DNA of 64,000 nucleotides from Brucella pseudintermedia (GCF_008932435.1 NZ_WBWE01000004.1:275987-339986); one strand, 5' to 3'; positions 29,195-39,278 are shown, counted from the stretch's first letter. Translations and numbers: made by a program. The notes: generated by a model not told the origin, from the sequence alone.

Positions 29195-30892
29195 ATGACG
29201 ACGATTTTCGATGCGCCGGAGGAATTTGCCTCTACTGCTCTCGCCGGGTTTGCCAAAATTTATAACCGCTATGTTCGTCACGTTCGGGGTGGCGTTGTTC
29301 GCTCGACAAAGGCGCCTCAAGGCAAGGTCGCTGTGGTCGTGGGAGGCGGTTCCGGTCATTATCCGGCGTTTGCGGGCTATGTGGGGCCGGGCCTCGCTGA
29401 TGCAGCGGTTGCCGGTGATGTATTCGCCTCGCCTTCCACAGCGGCAGTGGCCCGTGTTTGCCGACAGGCGCATAAGGGTGGTGGTATTCTTCTGGGCTTC
29501 GGCAATTATGCAGGCGATGTTCTCAATTTCGGCGTTGCTGCCGAGCGCTTGCGTGCCGAAGGGATAGACGTGCGCATCGTGCCAGTGACCGATGACGTGG
29601 CCAGTGCTCCGGCGGATATGCACGAGAAGCGGCGCGGCATTGCTGGTGATCTGGTTGTGTTCAAGATTGCAGGTGCCGCTGCTGAGGCCGGTCTGTCGCT
29701 GGATGAGGTTGAACGGCTGTCACGTCACGCGAATGCCAATACCGTCTCTTTCGGGGTCGCTTTCAAAGGTTGCACCTTGCCCGGCGCTCCACACCCGCTC
29801 TTTACCGTACCGGAAGGCCAGATGGCGCTTGGTCTCGGCATCCATGGCGAACCGGGGATCAAGGAAGAGGCGATCCTGCCCGCTTCCGGTCTGGCGAACC
29901 TGCTGGTCGAGAAGCTCTTGGCGGAACGCCCCAAAGGAACGCAAAAAGTTGGCGTTATCCTGAACGGCCTCGGTGCAACGAAGTATGAAGAACTGTTTGT
30001 CTTGTGGACGGCGATTGCGCCGCTTCTGGAGAAAGCCGGACTTGATATTGTAGCGCCGGAGGCGGGAGAGTTTGTCACTAGTCTCGACATGCAAGGCTGT
30101 TCGTTGACCCTCCTGTGGCTTGATGAAGAACTCGAGCGCTATTGGACTGCTGCTTGCGATACGCCTGTTCTTCGTCGCGGGGAAGCGATTGCAGTTGAGC
30201 CTGCGGACGATGTCATTACCCATGAGGACGCAGCCCCGGTTTTTGCTCAAGCGGATGAAGCAGGACGTGCTGGTGGCGCGTGCATCCAAGCTATTCTGCA
30301 CGCCGTCGCCGACGAGCTGGCAGGAGCCGAAGAAGAGCTGGGCCGCATCGACGCCTTTGCAGGCGACGGCGATCACGGACAGGGCATGCGACGAGGCTCC
30401 GCAGCAGCAAAGGAGGCTGCGGATCAAGCGGTGAAAGCTGGCGCCGGGACGGCAAGCGTTTTGGCTGTAGCCGGTGACGCGTGGGCGGACCGAGCGGGAG
30501 GAACATCGGGAGCGCTTTGGGGACTTCTGCTGCGCACATGGAGCACAGAGCTTTCCGACAATGGCAGCATTGATGATGCTGCGGTCGTTCGCGGTGGCAG
30601 GCGTGCACTCGATGCCGTTATGACGCTCGGCCGGGCAAAACCCGGCGACAAGACATTGGTGGATGCCTTCGTGCCTTTTGTCGAAACCCTTGAAAGTGAA
30701 TTTGCATCAGGCGTCCCATTGGTCGACGCATGGAATAAGGCTGCAAAGGCAGCAGCCGAAGCAACGGCACCACTTGCTCCGAAACTCGGTCGCGCCAGAC
30801 CTCTGGCAGAAAAAAGTATTGGTCATCCTGACGCGGGAGCCATCTCGCTGGCCCTGGTTGCAGAAACCATCGGCGGGAAACTGAAGGGATAA
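29195..30892 (+). CDS. Dihydroxyacetone kinase family protein (DhaK-DhaL fusion), candidate L-erythrulose kinase
   Basis: A 565-residue ATP-dependent kinase joining DhaK (residues about 1-330, substrate motif GGGSGHYPAFAGYVG with His55) and DhaL (from about 360, with the magnesium-ATP motif FAGDGDHGQGM). Single-chain DhaKL enzymes phosphorylate dihydroxyacetone or short ketoses such as L- or D-erythrulose. Preceded by the AP-endonuclease-2-type enzyme with a 24-base gap, it is the last gene of the operon. Erythrulose specificity, giving L-erythrulose 1-phosphate, is inferred from context. Confidence 0.8.
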   Translation: MTTIFDAPEEFASTALAGFAKIYNRYVRHVRGGVVRSTKAPQGKVAVVVGGGSGHYPAFAGYVGPGLADAAVAGDVFASPSTAAVARVCRQAHKGGGILLGFGNYAGDVLNFGVAAERLRAEGIDVRIVPVTDDVASAPADMHEKRRGIAGDLVVFKIAGAAAEAGLSLDEVERLSRHANANTVSFGVAFKGCTLPGAPHPLFTVPEGQMALGLGIHGEPGIKEEAILPASGLANLLVEKLLAERPKGTQKVGVILNGLGATKYEELFVLWTAIAPLLEKAGLDIVAPEAGEFVTSLDMQGCSLTLLWLDEELERYWTAACDTPVLRRGEAIAVEPADDVITHEDAAPVFAQADEAGRAGGACIQAILHAVADELAGAEEELGRIDAFAGDGDHGQGMRRGSAAAKEAADQAVKAGAGTASVLAVAGDAWADRAGGTSGALWGLLLRTWSTELSDNGSIDDAAVVRGGRRALDAVMTLGRAKPGDKTLVDAFVPFVETLESEFASGVPLVDAWNKAAKAAAEATAPLAPKLGRARPLAEKSIGHPDAGAISLALVAETIGGKLKG

Positions 30893-30902
30893 TATTAAAT
30901 CG

Positions 30903-30929
30903 GGCGGATCAACTTGAAACCGGTCCGCC
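30903..30929 (+). terminator. Possible terminator after the DHA kinase gene
   Basis: GGCGGA and TCCGCC flank a 15-base loop, followed by a TTATGTT stretch 10 bases after the stop. The stem is short and the T-run poor, so low confidence. Confidence 0.35.
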
Positions 30930-30961
30930 TTATGTTACTCGGTAGTGGTCTGAGAAAGCGA

Positions 30962-31258
30962 TCAGCCCGGAAGAATCTGATAGTAAAAGTCGAGTTTCCC
31001 CGGCTTTGAGCGTGCCACAAGCATCAGCAGTTTTTCCCGGTCGAATATACGAAACCAATCTTCCCATTCGACGATTTCAAGACCGCCCGCGTCCAGCGGG
31101 CGTTCGACATCGGCGACAAATTCTGGTTCGAAAACAATTCGCAAGACTGGCGCTGCATCGGGAGCTGTGGACGTGCTGACAAATGCCGGATTCCCGTTGC
31201 GAGCGGCCACCCAGTCCCGGATGGCTTCATGTGTGTCGAGGGTGATCATTTCGCTCAT
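30962..31258 (-). CDS. Small hypothetical protein
   Basis: A 98-residue acidic protein starting MSEMITLDTHEAIRDWVAAR with CCGGAGGAAAG upstream as a good ribosome site; the frame extends 12 codons further without one. The sequence has VLRIVFEPEFV, LEIVEWEDWFRIFD and a C-terminal KLDFYYQILPG. No domain recognised; likely a cytosolic alpha/beta protein. Divergent from serA. Confidence 0.6.
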   Translation of the reverse strand: MSEMITLDTHEAIRDWVAARNGNPAFVSTSTAPDAAPVLRIVFEPEFVADVERPLDAGGLEIVEWEDWFRIFDREKLLMLVARSKPGKLDFYYQILPG

Positions 31259-31466
31259 AGAAAGCTTTCCTCCGGTTGCTATGATGCAGTCCAATCCATG
31301 CCGTCAGATAGGCGGCTGCAGTGTTCTGGAAAGACGAGGCGCCGTTCACTTTCTCCGTGAATCGGCAATCGGGGTAAAATCTTTCAGTTCATCCTGTTGA
31401 CGACGGCTTTGCGTTCATTCATGTCGTAAACCGACTATTCGCTGTTAAAGCCCGGAAATCCCCAAA

Positions 31467-32705
31467 ATGACTGAACGTCTCTCCCTCGCACGCGACCGCA
31501 TCAATGTTCTTCTACTGGAAGGCATCAGCCAAACAGCGGTCGATTACTTCAAGGCCTCCGGTTACACCAATGTCACGCATCTGCCGAAGGCACTGGACAA
31601 GGCCGACCTGATCGAAGCGATTTCGTCAGCACATATTGTCGGTATTCGCTCCCGGACGCAGCTGACTGAAGAAATTTTTGCTGCGGCCAACCGCTTGATT
31701 GCGGTCGGTTGCTTTTCGGTCGGGACCAACCAGGTCGATCTGAAAGCCGCACGCAAGCGTGGCATTCCGGTCTTCAATGCACCATTTTCGAACACCCGTT
31801 CGGTGGCGGAACTGGTGATCGGCGAAATCATCATGCTGATGCGCCGTATTTTCCCGCGTTCAGTGTCGGCCCATGCAGGCGGTTGGGACAAGACGGCAAC
31901 CGGCAGCCGCGAAGTGCGGGGCAAGACGCTCGGTATTGTCGGCTACGGCAATATCGGTTCGCAGGTCGGCAATCTGGCCGAGAGCCTCGGCATGACGGTC
32001 CGCTATTTCGACACTTCCGACAAGCTGCAATATGGCAATGTCAAACCGGCTGCGAGCCTTGATGAGCTACTAAAGACTTCAGACGTTGTTAGCCTGCACG
32101 TGCCGTCGAACAAGTCGACTTCCAAACTCATTACCGAAGCAAAACTGCGCAAGATGAAGAAAGGCGCTTTCCTCATCAATAATGCGCGCGGCACGGTTGT
32201 CGATCTGGAGGCTCTGGCGAAGGTCCTGCAGGAGGGGCATCTCGCAGGTGCCGCCATCGATGTTTTCCCGGTTGAACCGGCTTCCAACAATGACAAGTTT
32301 GTTTCGCCGATTCAGGGACTGGAAAATGTCATCCTGACGCCGCACATCGGCGGGTCGACGGAAGAAGCTCAGGAACGGATTGGCACGGAAGTCACCCGAA
32401 AGCTGGTCGAATATTCCGATGTTGGCTCGACCTTGGGCGCCGTCAACTTCCCGCAGGTGCAGTTGCCGCCGCGCCCGACGGGTACGCGTTTCATGCACGT
32501 GCATGAAAACCGCCCGGGCATTCTCAACAGCCTCGTGAATGTTTTCTCGACACATAACATCAATATCGCCAGCCAGTTTCTGCAGACCGATGGCGAGGTG
32601 GGTTATCTTGTTATGGAAGCTGACGGCGTCGGTGATGCCAGCGAAACAGTCTTGCAGGCCATTCGCGAAATTCCCGGCACCATCCGTGCCCGTTTGCTCT
32701 ATTGA
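31467..32705 (+). CDS. serA: D-3-phosphoglycerate dehydrogenase
   Basis: Oxidises 3-phosphoglycerate to 3-phosphohydroxypyruvate, the first step of serine synthesis. A 412-residue E. coli-type enzyme: substrate domain with GIRSRTQL, NAD-binding Rossmann GIVGYGNIGSQVG (about residue 155), catalytic Arg and Glu, and the catalytic His in LTPHIGGST (about residue 294). The C-terminal ACT domain (HENRPGILNSLVNVF...NIASQFLQTDGEVGYLVM) binds serine, so feedback inhibition is expected. Monocistronic, closed by the hairpin at 32713. Confidence 0.96.
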   Translation: MTERLSLARDRINVLLLEGISQTAVDYFKASGYTNVTHLPKALDKADLIEAISSAHIVGIRSRTQLTEEIFAAANRLIAVGCFSVGTNQVDLKAARKRGIPVFNAPFSNTRSVAELVIGEIIMLMRRIFPRSVSAHAGGWDKTATGSREVRGKTLGIVGYGNIGSQVGNLAESLGMTVRYFDTSDKLQYGNVKPAASLDELLKTSDVVSLHVPSNKSTSKLITEAKLRKMKKGAFLINNARGTVVDLEALAKVLQEGHLAGAAIDVFPVEPASNNDKFVSPIQGLENVILTPHIGGSTEEAQERIGTEVTRKLVEYSDVGSTLGAVNFPQVQLPPRPTGTRFMHVHENRPGILNSLVNVFSTHNINIASQFLQTDGEVGYLVMEADGVGDASETVLQAIREIPGTIRARLLY

Positions 32706-32712
32706 TCGACTT

Positions 32713-32740
32713 CACAGCGCCAATTATCGTTGGCGCTGTG
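32713..32740. terminator. Bidirectional terminator between serA and the deformylase-like gene
   Basis: CACAGCGCCAA and TTGGCGCTGTG form an 11-bp perfect stem with a 6-base loop, followed by ATTTCTC. It overlaps the last codons of the convergent deformylase-like gene. Confidence 0.75.
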
Positions 32741-33221
32741 ATTTCTCATAACGCTTGATGAGACGGTCGCGGCGCAATCGCGAAAGGCGCTGTATCCAGA
32801 AAATACCGTCAAGCTGGTCTATTTCGTGCTGGTGGCAAACGGCGAGCAAGCCATCCGAGTCCTCGGTTTGCTCGTTCCCATTAAGGTCCTGATAGCGGAT
32901 TTTGATACGGGCGTGGCGCTCGACCTCATCGACAACGCCCGGCATCGAAACGCTGCCTTCCTGATGGAGCATTTTCTCGTCTGAAGCCCAGAGGATTTCA
33001 GGGTTCACGTAGAATTTGGGGCTCGATTCAGGCAGTTTCAGAACCACTAGGCGCTTTGCTATACCGATATGCGGCGCGGTGATCCCGATGCCGGGCGCGG
33101 CCCGCATCGTGTCGAGGAGGTCGGTTCCCAGTTCCTTCAATGTGCTGTCGAACAGGGTCACAGGTTCAGCTACGGTACGCAGTCGTTTATCCGGATAGCT
33201 TACAATCGGGCGAATGGTCAT
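32724..33221 (-). CDS. Peptide deformylase-like protein with degenerate active site
   Basis: A 165-residue protein with the whole deformylase fold, but all three catalytic motifs are altered. Motif 1 is GIGITAPHIGI (usual GxGxAAxQxG); motif 2 is EGSVS (usual EGCLS, Cys being a metal ligand); motif 3 is HEIDQ (usual HEIDH, second His being a metal ligand). Two of the three metal ligands are therefore lost, and it is very unlikely to deformylate N-formyl-methionine. Related Rhizobiales proteins are annotated as deformylase-like. A true def gene must exist elsewhere. The reading frame is intact, so the protein is probably kept for another role. Confidence 0.88.
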   Translation of the reverse strand: MTIRPIVSYPDKRLRTVAEPVTLFDSTLKELGTDLLDTMRAAPGIGITAPHIGIAKRLVVLKLPESSPKFYVNPEILWASDEKMLHQEGSVSMPGVVDEVERHARIKIRYQDLNGNEQTEDSDGLLAVCHQHEIDQLDGIFWIQRLSRLRRDRLIKRYEKSQRQR

Positions 33222-33315
33222 TTGGCCTCACAATGTGCACGCCGTCCAGCTAAAACCGCGCGCAATCTTTTGGCCGATTTTCACCGTGACTTGCAAACAC
33301 TATCGCAGATGACTG

Positions 33316-34443
33316 TCACAAACCTCGCGCTATGACGAGACGTTGCACGTCGCTGGTGCCTTCGTAAATCTGGCAGACGCGAACATCGCGGTAAATGCGC
33401 TCGATGGGATAGTCCGCCAGATATCCATAGCCGCCATGAATCTGGATTGCCGCTGAGCAGACCTGCTCAGCCATTTCGGAAGCGACGAGTTTGGCCATTG
33501 AGGCTTCTGTCAGGCAAGGCTTGCCTGCCTCACGCAATGCGGCTGCGTGGAGCACCATCTGTCGGGCCGATTCGATTTTTGTTGCCATATCCGCGAGCCG
33601 GAACGCGATTGCTTGATGCTCGATGATTGGCTTTCCGAACGTAACGCGTTCCTTGGCGTAGGCACATGCCGCTTCAAACGCCGCGCGCGCCATGCCGACC
33701 GATTGAGCGGCAATGCCGATGCGCCCCCCTTCCAGATTGGCAAGTGCTATCTTGTAGCCCTGCCCCTCTTCACCCAGCCTGTTTTCCGCTGGAATGCGCA
33801 TATTGGTGAAAGCAAGCGCACATGTATCGGACGAATGCTGGCCGAGCTTGTGTTCGACTGAGACAACCTCGTAACCCGGCGTATCGGTAGGCACGATGAA
33901 TGCCGAAATACCTTTCTTTCCCGCCGAAGGATCGGTAACGGCAAACACGATCACCACGTTCCCATTCTTGCCTGACGTGATGAACTGTTTGGAGCCATCG
34001 ATCACATAATGATCACCATCGCGGCGCGCACGCGTTTTCAGCGCGGAGGCATCGGAACCAGCTTGGGGTTCTGTCAATGCGAACCCGCCAATCCATTCGC
34101 CAGACGCCATTTTTGGCAGAAACCGCTGTTTCTGCTCTTCGGTGCCGAAACGGAGGATGGGAACGCAGCCGACCGATGAATGGACCGAAACGATGGTCGA
34201 ACATGCCCCATCGCCGGCGGCAATCTCTTCCAGCGCCAGCGCATATGCAACCGTCCCGAGATCGGAGCCGCCCCATTCTTCAGGCACCAGCATTCCGAGA
34301 AAGCCAAGCTCTCCCATTTCGGTGAGTTCTGCGCGCGGAAAGGCGTGCTCCCTGTCGCGGATGGCAGCACCCGGGGCAAGCCTTTCCTGTGCGAACTGCC
34401 GGGCAGCTTCGCGAATCTGCTCCTGCGTGTCATTCAAGAGCAT
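33316..34443 (-). CDS. Acyl-CoA dehydrogenase
   Basis: A 375-residue FAD flavoprotein that makes the alpha,beta double bond of an acyl-CoA. It contains [18 protein letters not shown] (flavin loop), the substrate/FAD stretch FVTSGKNGN-like [15 protein letters not shown], and the catalytic glutamate in [19 protein letters not shown] near the C-terminus. The [20 protein letters not shown] motif is typical of short- or branched-chain enzymes. The last gene of the acyl-CoA operon; its start overlaps the thiolase stop by 1 base. Confidence 0.92.
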   Translation of the reverse strand: MLLNDTQEQIREAARQFAQERLAPGAAIRDREHAFPRAELTEMGELGFLGMLVPEEWGGSDLGTVAYALALEEIAAGDGACSTIVSVHSSVGCVPILRFGTEEQKQRFLPKMASGEWIGGFALTEPQAGSDASALKTRARRDGDHYVIDGSKQFITSGKNGNVVIVFAVTDPSAGKKGISAFIVPTDTPGYEVVSVEHKLGQHSSDTCALAFTNMRIPAENRLGEEGQGYKIALANLEGGRIGIAAQSVGMARAAFEAACAYAKERVTFGKPIIEHQAIAFRLADMATKIESARQMVLHAAALREAGKPCLTEASMAKLVASEMAEQVCSAAIQIHGGYGYLADYPIERIYRDVRVCQIYEGTSDVQRLVIARGL

Positions 34444-35633
34444 CAGACAATCCTCTCAATGCCTACGGCGGTTGCCTCGCCACCGCCAAGGCAAATGCCA
34501 GCCACGCCGCGCTTCAATCCATGGGTTTCGAGGGCCGACAGCAATGTGACAAGAATGCGGGCACCCGATGCGCCGATTGGGTGGCCCAGCGCGCAAGCGC
34601 CGCCATGAATATTAACCTTGTCGTGCGGCAGATCGAGATCGCGCATGGCGGCCATGGCAACAACCGCAAAAGCTTCATTGATCTCAAAGAGATCGACGTC
34701 ACTGAGATTCCAGCCGATTTTCTCGGAAAGCTTGCTTATCGCCCCAATGGGAGCAGTGGGATAAAGGTTCGGCTTGTCGGCATGGGTTGCATGGCCGACC
34801 AGAACCGCCCGCGGCGTAAGCCCGCGTTTCTCTGCTTCGGATGCACGCATGAGGACAAGGGCCGCCGCACCATCGGAGATAGAGGAGGAGTTGGCCGCCG
34901 TCACAGTGCCGCCGTCGCGAAATGCCGGACGAAGGGTAGGAATCTTGTCCAGTTTCGCCTTGCCGGGCTGTTCGTCGATCGAAACTTCAACTTCGTTGCG
35001 CCCGGCCTTTACGGTAACGGGCGTGATTTCGGCGGCGAAAAGACCATCTTTGATAGCATTCTGCGCACGCGTCAGGGAGGCAATGGCGAATTCATCCTGA
35101 GCTTCACGGGTGAACTGATAGACTTCGGCGCAATCTTCGGCAAATGTGCCCATCAGCCGGCCTTTGTCATAAGCATCTTCAAGTCCGTCGAGGAACATAT
35201 GGTCGATAATCTGGCCATGCCCCATGCGATATCCACCACGCGCCTTTGGCAGTAAATAGGGGGCATTGGTCATGCTTTCCATGCCGCCCGAAACGATCAC
35301 ATTGGCGGAGCCCGCCAGCAGAAGATCATGGGCGAGCATGGTTGCTTTCATTCCCGAGCCGCACATCTTGTTGACGGTCGTCGCGCCGGTGCAAACGGGT
35401 ATTCCGGCCTTGATCGAAGCCTGACGCGCAGGAGCCTGTCCCTGACCGGCAGGCAGGACGCAGCCCATATAGACGTCTTCGACCGCTTCGGGCGCAAGTC
35501 CCGCGCCTGCAAGTGCGCCACGAATGGCCGCTGCTCCAAGGTCCGTGGCCTGGATGCTGGCAAAATCGCCCTGAAAGCCGCCCATGGGAGTACGGGAAGC
35601 ACCGACAATGACAATAGGATCGCTGTTGGACAT
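34443..35633 (-). CDS. Thiolase (acetyl-CoA C-acyltransferase)
   Basis: A 396-residue thiolase with the nucleophilic Cys in [10 protein letters not shown] (about residue 93), the catalytic His in [12 protein letters not shown] and the second Cys in GICLGGGEA. Releases acetyl-CoA from a 3-oxoacyl-CoA or makes acetoacetyl-CoA. Placed between an HSD10-like dehydrogenase and an acyl-CoA dehydrogenase, it probably works in the degradative direction, for example on branched 2-methyl-3-oxoacyl-CoA. Confidence 0.93.
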   Translation of the reverse strand: MSNSDPIVIVGASRTPMGGFQGDFASIQATDLGAAAIRGALAGAGLAPEAVEDVYMGCVLPAGQGQAPARQASIKAGIPVCTGATTVNKMCGSGMKATMLAHDLLLAGSANVIVSGGMESMTNAPYLLPKARGGYRMGHGQIIDHMFLDGLEDAYDKGRLMGTFAEDCAEVYQFTREAQDEFAIASLTRAQNAIKDGLFAAEITPVTVKAGRNEVEVSIDEQPGKAKLDKIPTLRPAFRDGGTVTAANSSSISDGAAALVLMRASEAEKRGLTPRAVLVGHATHADKPNLYPTAPIGAISKLSEKIGWNLSDVDLFEINEAFAVVAMAAMRDLDLPHDKVNIHGGACALGHPIGASGARILVTLLSALETHGLKRGVAGICLGGGEATAVGIERIV

Positions 35634-35658
35634 GATCGTTCCTCGCTGGTTCTTCTGT

Positions 35659-35706
35659 AAGCAATTCCTGGCCGAAAACCGGTTTTCATTTTTCCTGGAA
35701 TTGCTT
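35659..35706. repeat. Palindromic intergenic repeat between thiolase and SDR genes
   Basis: AAGCAATTCC (35659-35668) is inverted as GGAATTGCTT (35697-35706) with an inner GAAAACCGGTTTTC palindrome. This is a second rhizobial-type repeat, in an operon gap. It would fold into a large hairpin in the message and could lower expression of the thiolase and dehydrogenase downstream. Confidence 0.6.
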
Positions 35707-36473
35707 TATTTCGCTGCCATGCGCAATGCGCCGTCCAAACGGATGACTTCACCGTTGAGCATCTGGTTTTCCACGATATGGCCGGCAAGAGCCGCATATT
35801 CTTCAGGGCGTCCGAGGCGAGGCGGGAACGGCACGGAGGCACCAAGCGCATCCTGCACTTCCTGCGGCATGCCTGCCATCATCGGGGTGGCAAAAATTCC
35901 CGGTGCGATGGTCACGACGCGGATGCCGTGACGCGCAAGTTCGCGGGCGATCGGCAAGGTCATGGCGGCAACGCCACCCTTGGAAGCGGAATAGGCTGCC
36001 TGGCCGATCTGGCCGTCAAAGGCTGCAACCGATGCGGTATTGATGATGACGCCGCGCTCCCCGCCTTCGCCGGGTTCGTTTTTTGCCATGGCTTCGGCGG
36101 CAAGGCGCAGCATATTGAACGTACCGATCAGATTGATCGAAATTGCGCGCGCGAAGCTATCCAGTTTATGGGCGCCCTCGCGGCCGAGAACCTTTTCGCC
36201 CGGCGCCACACCTGCACAATTGACGAGTACATCGACGCGCCCGAACGCTTCCAGTGCGGCTGCTATAGCTGCTTTGCTATCATCGTCGCTTGTGACATCC
36301 GTACGGTGGAACTTTGCTGCCGCGCCGAGCGCCTTGGCCTGGGATTCGCCTGCTTCCGCATTCACATCGAGAAGCACGACCTTGCTACCGGCGTCGACGG
36401 CCATTTTCGCAACCGCAGCACCGAGGCCGGAGCCTGCGCCGGTAATAAGGAATACCCGATCCCTAATCTGCAT
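35706..36473 (-). CDS. HSD10-like short-chain dehydrogenase (3-hydroxyacyl-CoA type)
   Basis: A 255-residue SDR: NAD-binding [22 protein letters not shown], and the catalytic Ser-Tyr-Lys set [23 protein letters not shown]. The sequence matches the type II 3-hydroxyacyl-CoA dehydrogenase (HSD17B10) subgroup, which oxidises 3-hydroxy-2-methylbutyryl-CoA in isoleucine breakdown. Its start is 10 bases after the true end of the synthetase frame. No enoyl-CoA hydratase is present in this operon, so that step must be supplied elsewhere. Confidence 0.9.
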   Translation of the reverse strand: MQIRDRVFLITGAGSGLGAAVAKMAVDAGSKVVLLDVNAEAGESQAKALGAAAKFHRTDVTSDDDSKAAIAAALEAFGRVDVLVNCAGVAPGEKVLGREGAHKLDSFARAISINLIGTFNMLRLAAEAMAKNEPGEGGERGVIINTASVAAFDGQIGQAAYSASKGGVAAMTLPIARELARHGIRVVTIAPGIFATPMMAGMPQEVQDALGASVPFPPRLGRPEEYAALAGHIVENQMLNGEVIRLDGALRMAAK

Positions 36474-36483
36474 ATTCTTGTCC

Positions 36484-38156
36484 TCAGGCCTTGGATTGTT
36501 GTTGTTTGTCGATTTCCGCCTTACGCAGGAGGAAACGCTGGATTTTTCCGCTGGGTGTCTTGGGGAGTTCGCTTAGAAAGTCGATTTCACGCGGATAGGC
36601 ATGGCGGAGAGCCTTGTCTTCACATGCAGTGCCAATTCGTCTTTCAGTTCCTGCGTACCTTCGAAACCGGGCGCAAGAATAACGAAAGCCTTCACAATTT
36701 CCGTTCTTTGCGGGTTCGGTACGCCCACGACCGCCGCTTCATTGACGGCTGCATGTTCCAGAAGGGCGCTTTCCACGTCGAATGGTCCGATGCGGTAACC
36801 GGATGATGTTATAACGTCGTCAGCACGGCCGATGAAACTGATCGAACCATCCGGCTCGAATTCCACGGTGTCGCCAGTGCGATAGTAGCCGCCCGCAATG
36901 GCTGGCGTTTCTTGGCGGTAATAGCCGGAAAACCAGAGAAGCGGCGATTTTGCTATATCAATGGCGAGAATGCCGGGCTGGTTAGGGCCGAGTTCGTTGT
37001 CTTGGTCATCCAGAACGGCCACGCGATAACCAGGCATGGCGTAACCGGCCGACCCATGCCGGACCGAGTGTTCGAGCCCGTGATGATTATTGACCACCAT
37101 GCCGAGTTCTGTCTGACCATAATGATCATAGATCGGTGCACCGAGATGGGAGTCAAACCAGCGAATGACTTCCGGGTTGAGCGGTTCTCCTGCGCTCGAC
37201 ACCGCACGCAAGCGGCCCTTGACGCGCTTGGCTGCTTCCGGTCCTTCCGCCATCAGCAGCCGGAAGGCGGTGGGTGAACCGGCAAGGCTCGTAACACCGA
37301 GACGCTCAATGATGTCGTAAGTGCTTTCAGCGGTGAAACCGCCTTCATACAGCGTGGTTGCCATGCCAAGCTGCAACGGTCCCGTCACCGCATAATAAAG
37401 ACCATATGCCCAGCCGGGATCGGCAATATTCCAGAAAACATCGTCGGATCGCAGACCAATAGCGTCGCGCATATAGGCGCCGAATGCTATCAGCGCATAA
37501 AGCGGGACCGGTACGCCTTTCGGAAGGCCAGCCGTACCAGAGGTCGACATCATCATGAACAGATCGCTGCCCGTGCGAATAACCGGAGGGCAGTCAACCG
37601 AAGCGGACGCAGTCGCTTGGCGAAAATCAATGTCCCCGGCGGGCAGGCTTTCACCGGATGCGAGAACGGTAGCGACCTTGGGGCAATTTTCGACTTCAGC
37701 AAGCTTGGCGCGATTGGCCGTATTCGTGACGACCAGTTTTGCGCCGCTGGTTTTCAGCCGGTGTTCGATCGCTTTCGGGCCAAAGGCAGTGAAAAGCGGC
37801 TGATAGATAGCGCCAACACGCCACGCGCCCAGAATGGTTGCAATGAGTTCCGGCGTGCGCGGCAACAGACCTGCAACGACATCGCCAGCGCCGACACCCG
37901 CATCTTTCAGTACATTGCCCGCGCGAGCGGCCATATCGCGCAGATACTCGAAGGTGAATTCAGAAAGTTCGCCATTCGCCGCAATGGCGCGCAAAGCAAC
38001 GCGATCATCGCCGATATGCCGGTCACAGCATTCAACACAGGCATTGATGCCGGTTTCAGGATTGCCGTGAAGCCTTGCGATAGCATCTTCAATGCGAAAT
38101 TGCGCGACGGCATCTTCATAACGCGCCAGCCGCGCTGAAACGAACGTTTCAGTCAT
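36484..38156 (-). pseudogene. Acyl-CoA synthetase (AMP-forming), frameshifted near the C-terminus
   Basis: Activates a carboxylic acid to its CoA ester. Start MTETFVSARL at 38156 follows GGGAGG. Core motifs present: MMMSTSGTAGLPKGVP (P-loop), YDHYGQTELG, YRTGDTVEFEPDGS and SSGYRIGPFDVE. The open frame stops early at 36573 after RLSA-MPIRVKSTF. In the next frame the normal end follows ([20 protein letters not shown] then [16 protein letters not shown]), with the catalytic lysine of the PSGK motif, stopping at 36484. One missing G near 36600-36606 explains the shift. Real mutation would remove adenylation activity; sequence error is the alternative. Confidence 0.85.
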
Positions 38157-38282
38157 CCAGTACAACCTCCCTGACCGCCACCTCCTCGTGGCCAACCATT
38201 CTTGAAGGTTAACCCGCCATGCATTGCAAACAATGACATTAGATGCATTAATGTGTGATCGATTTTACAATATTGGGTAATC

Positions 38283-39275
38283 ATGGAGCGCCATAATATA
38301 GCGCCGGGCTTTGTGGATGACGCGCTTGAGAGCGTCCGCCTCCGGGGGATAGATGTAGTTCCCCTGATGGCACAAATCGGCTTGTCGGAAAGAGTGACGG
38401 AACCGGTCACCAATGTCGAATACGGTCGTTTGTGGTGGTTGATTGCCGAAACGATTGATGACGAATTCTTTGGGCTGGCTGCAAGGCCGATGCGTCCCGG
38501 CAGCTTCAATCTGCTTTGTCACGCAGTTTTACATGCAGGTACGCTGGAACGTGCTTTGCGGCGCGCCTTGCAGTTTCTAAATGTCGTGCTGGATGATCCG
38601 CGGGGCGAATTGCGAATCCGCGACGGCATGGCTCATGTCATTCTGACCGACGCCGGACCGCCCAGACCGGCCTTTGCCTATCGTGCCTATTGGCTGATCC
38701 TGATGGGAGTGGCCTGCTGGCTGATCGGGCGGCGTATTCCCTTGCGGACGCTCGACTTTGCCTGTCCGGCGCCTGTCCACCGTCAGGATTATCATAAATT
38801 TTTCGGAGCGCCGGTTCTCTTTGACCAGCCGGTCACGCGACTGGTTTTTTCTTCATCCTATCTGTCGCTGCCGATCATTCGGAGTGATGTGGCGCTTGAA
38901 AGTTTTCTGCGCGAAGCTCCAGCCAATATTTTGATCCGTTATCGCCACGATAACGATCTGTCCGCCAGAGTGCGCGCGCAGCTGAATGCCTTGCCAATCG
39001 CAGAATGGCCGTCCTTCGCAGAACTCGCAGCGGGGCTTGGCATGTCCGTGCCGACCTTGCGGCGCAGGCTGCGGGGGGAAGGGCAGAGTTTCAGCACGAT
39101 CAAGGATGAGTTGCGCTTCGTGGCTGCCGAAAGGCTTCTGCAGGAAAATCGTTTAAGTGTAGCGGAAGTTGCCGCCGAACTCGGATACAGTGAACCGAGC
39201 GCCTTTTATCGCGCATTTCATAAATGGATGGGGCAAAGCCCCGGGCGGTTTCGGACCATACAGCAGGAAGAATGA
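38283..39275 (+). CDS. AraC-family regulator of the divergent acyl-CoA operon
   Basis: A 330-residue protein with an N-terminal arabinose-binding-like (OruR/ArgR-type) domain of about 200 residues and a C-terminal double helix-turn-helix: LAAGLGMSVPTLRRRLRGEG and VAEVAAELGYSEPSAFYRAF. It is divergent from the acyl-CoA synthetase gene with 126 bp between, so it probably activates that operon in response to a fatty or branched acid. A terminator follows its stop. Confidence 0.88.
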   Translation: MERHNIAPGFVDDALESVRLRGIDVVPLMAQIGLSERVTEPVTNVEYGRLWWLIAETIDDEFFGLAARPMRPGSFNLLCHAVLHAGTLERALRRALQFLNVVLDDPRGELRIRDGMAHVILTDAGPPRPAFAYRAYWLILMGVACWLIGRRIPLRTLDFACPAPVHRQDYHKFFGAPVLFDQPVTRLVFSSSYLSLPIIRSDVALESFLREAPANILIRYRHDNDLSARVRAQLNALPIAEWPSFAELAAGLGMSVPTLRRRLRGEGQSFSTIKDELRFVAAERLLQENRLSVAEVAAELGYSEPSAFYRAFHKWMGQSPGRFRTIQQEE

Positions 39276-39278
39276 AAA

